Shown: piece by piece, positions 63,760 through 64,000 of the stretch
Layout of the letters: each line of letters opens with the position of its first letter
How positions within the stretch are numbered: position 1 is the stretch's first letter
Assembly (NCBI RefSeq): GCF_016583565.1
Contig: NZ_NRRF01000006.1
Location: 92,758 to 156,757, forward strand
Direction of reading: 5' to 3'
Source of the DNA: Thiocystis violacea
GTDB taxonomy: Bacteria; Pseudomonadota; Gammaproteobacteria; Chromatiales; Chromatiaceae
DNA length: 64,000 nt
Notes under the pieces: model-generated
Database searches by the model: none
What the model saw: the letters and a program-made list of their open reading frames with translations, nothing else
Told to the model about the DNA's origin: nothing
Position numbers and translations under genes: made by a program

Positions 63760-63873
63760 CGTCGATCATCCTTCGGACCAGTCGTCTTCGGTAGGGTGGA
63801 CAAGCGCAGCGAAGTCCACCAACAACGGCGCGGGGTTCGATGGACTTCGCTCTCGCTCGTCCACCCTACCGGT
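63760..63873. repeat. 114-bp dispersed palindromic repeat, copy 2
   Basis: This is the second copy of the repeat at 49463-49576, in the same orientation and nearly identical. Inverted arms GGTAGGGTGGAC (63790-63801) and GTCCACCCTACC (63859-63870) are perfect. It lies just upstream of the leftward amidotransferase gene and may carry or influence its promoter. The right end meets the intron-like sequence directly. Confidence 0.9.
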
Positions 63874-63950
63874 ACCGGGTGGCCGCGGGTGCTTACGCAC
63901 CCGCGGCTCCCACAGATCCGGACGTGCGGGACTACCGCATCCGGCTCCTC
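63874..63950 (-). mobile_element. 3' end of a group II intron (domains V and VI), minus strand
   Basis: Read leftward, 63947-63915 has the pattern of group II intron domain V: GAGCCGG, an inner stem ATGCGG/CCGCA-type, the two-base CG bulge, and CCGGATC closing. The catalytic AGC triad is present. A second hairpin follows (arms GCACCCGCGG at 63897-63906 and CCGCGGGTGC at 63883-63892), fitting domain VI. The intron body and any reverse transcriptase would lie beyond the window's right edge. One closing wobble pair is replaced (GGATC for GGTTC), so it may be degenerate. Confidence 0.6.
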
Positions 63951-64000
63951 GATTGAGCGCTCGCTGCACAACACATGTCGCACACCCGTTGGACCCTGAA

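Overview
The window is GC-rich, mostly densely packed, bacterial chromosomal DNA. The gene set suggests an autotrophic gammaproteobacterium, most likely a purple sulfur bacterium (Chromatiaceae). This is an inference from gene content: menaquinone genes menF-D-B-A-C, the dabA-dabB inorganic-carbon uptake pair, ackA-pta, an ACR3-type arsenic cluster, mlaA, rnt, pyrC and rluE. I saw no rRNA or tRNA gene and no CRISPR array.

Layout. 0.4-3.6 kb: exported ATP-dependent DNA ligase, GNAT acetyltransferase, RluE-type pseudouridine synthase, small exported protein. 4.0-8.1 kb: a four-gene unit of a BON-LysM protein (Kbp/YgaU-like), a helical protein, a DUF6384-like membrane protein and a coiled-coil protein with a glycine-rich tail. 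8.2-12.7 kb: arsenic cluster (arsR, MBL-fold protein, arsC, acr3, permease, CxxC protein) ending in a decayed gene. 13.1-20.7 kb: a truncated IS3-family element followed by an AT-richer block with a glycosyltransferase, two sulfotransferases and a 1251-residue glycosyltransferase, probably a transferred surface-glycan locus. 21.4-27.3 kb: chemoreceptor, EF-hand protein and two alpha/beta hydrolases. 27.4-34.2 kb: menaquinone genes. 34.2-37.3 kb: a class B penicillin-binding protein and its SEDS partner. 37.4-38.1 kb: TumE/TumA-like toxin-antitoxin pair. 38.5-43.7 kb: OmpA-like coiled-coil protein, ackA, pta. 44.3-49.4 kb: dabA-dabB, a small membrane protein and tatA. 49.5-55.2 kb: a 114-bp repeat, a 185-bp MITE-like element, trkH, a broken trkA, and divergent short-KdpD/KdpE genes. 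55.3-63.7 kb: orphan secF, small secreted protein, pyrC, mlaA, a TraB/GumN-family gene, rnt, grxD and an asparagine-synthetase-like amidotransferase of the N-acetylglutaminylglutamine amide type. The window ends in a second copy of the 114-bp repeat abutting what looks like the 3' end of a group II intron.

How the genes fit together. Several loci touch potassium and osmotic balance: the Kbp-like protein, TrkH, a KdpD lacking its usual N-terminal domain but with an intact KdpE and no kdpFABC in the window, and the NAGGN-type amidotransferase. DabAB would supply bicarbonate for carbon fixation. The most interesting non-coding structures are the MITE-like element (18-bp perfect terminal inverted repeats, 5-bp target duplication) at 49749-49933, the three TATATA motifs spaced exactly 16 bp apart in the ars promoter, the nine perfect heptamers after menB, and two kinds of dispersed palindromic element.
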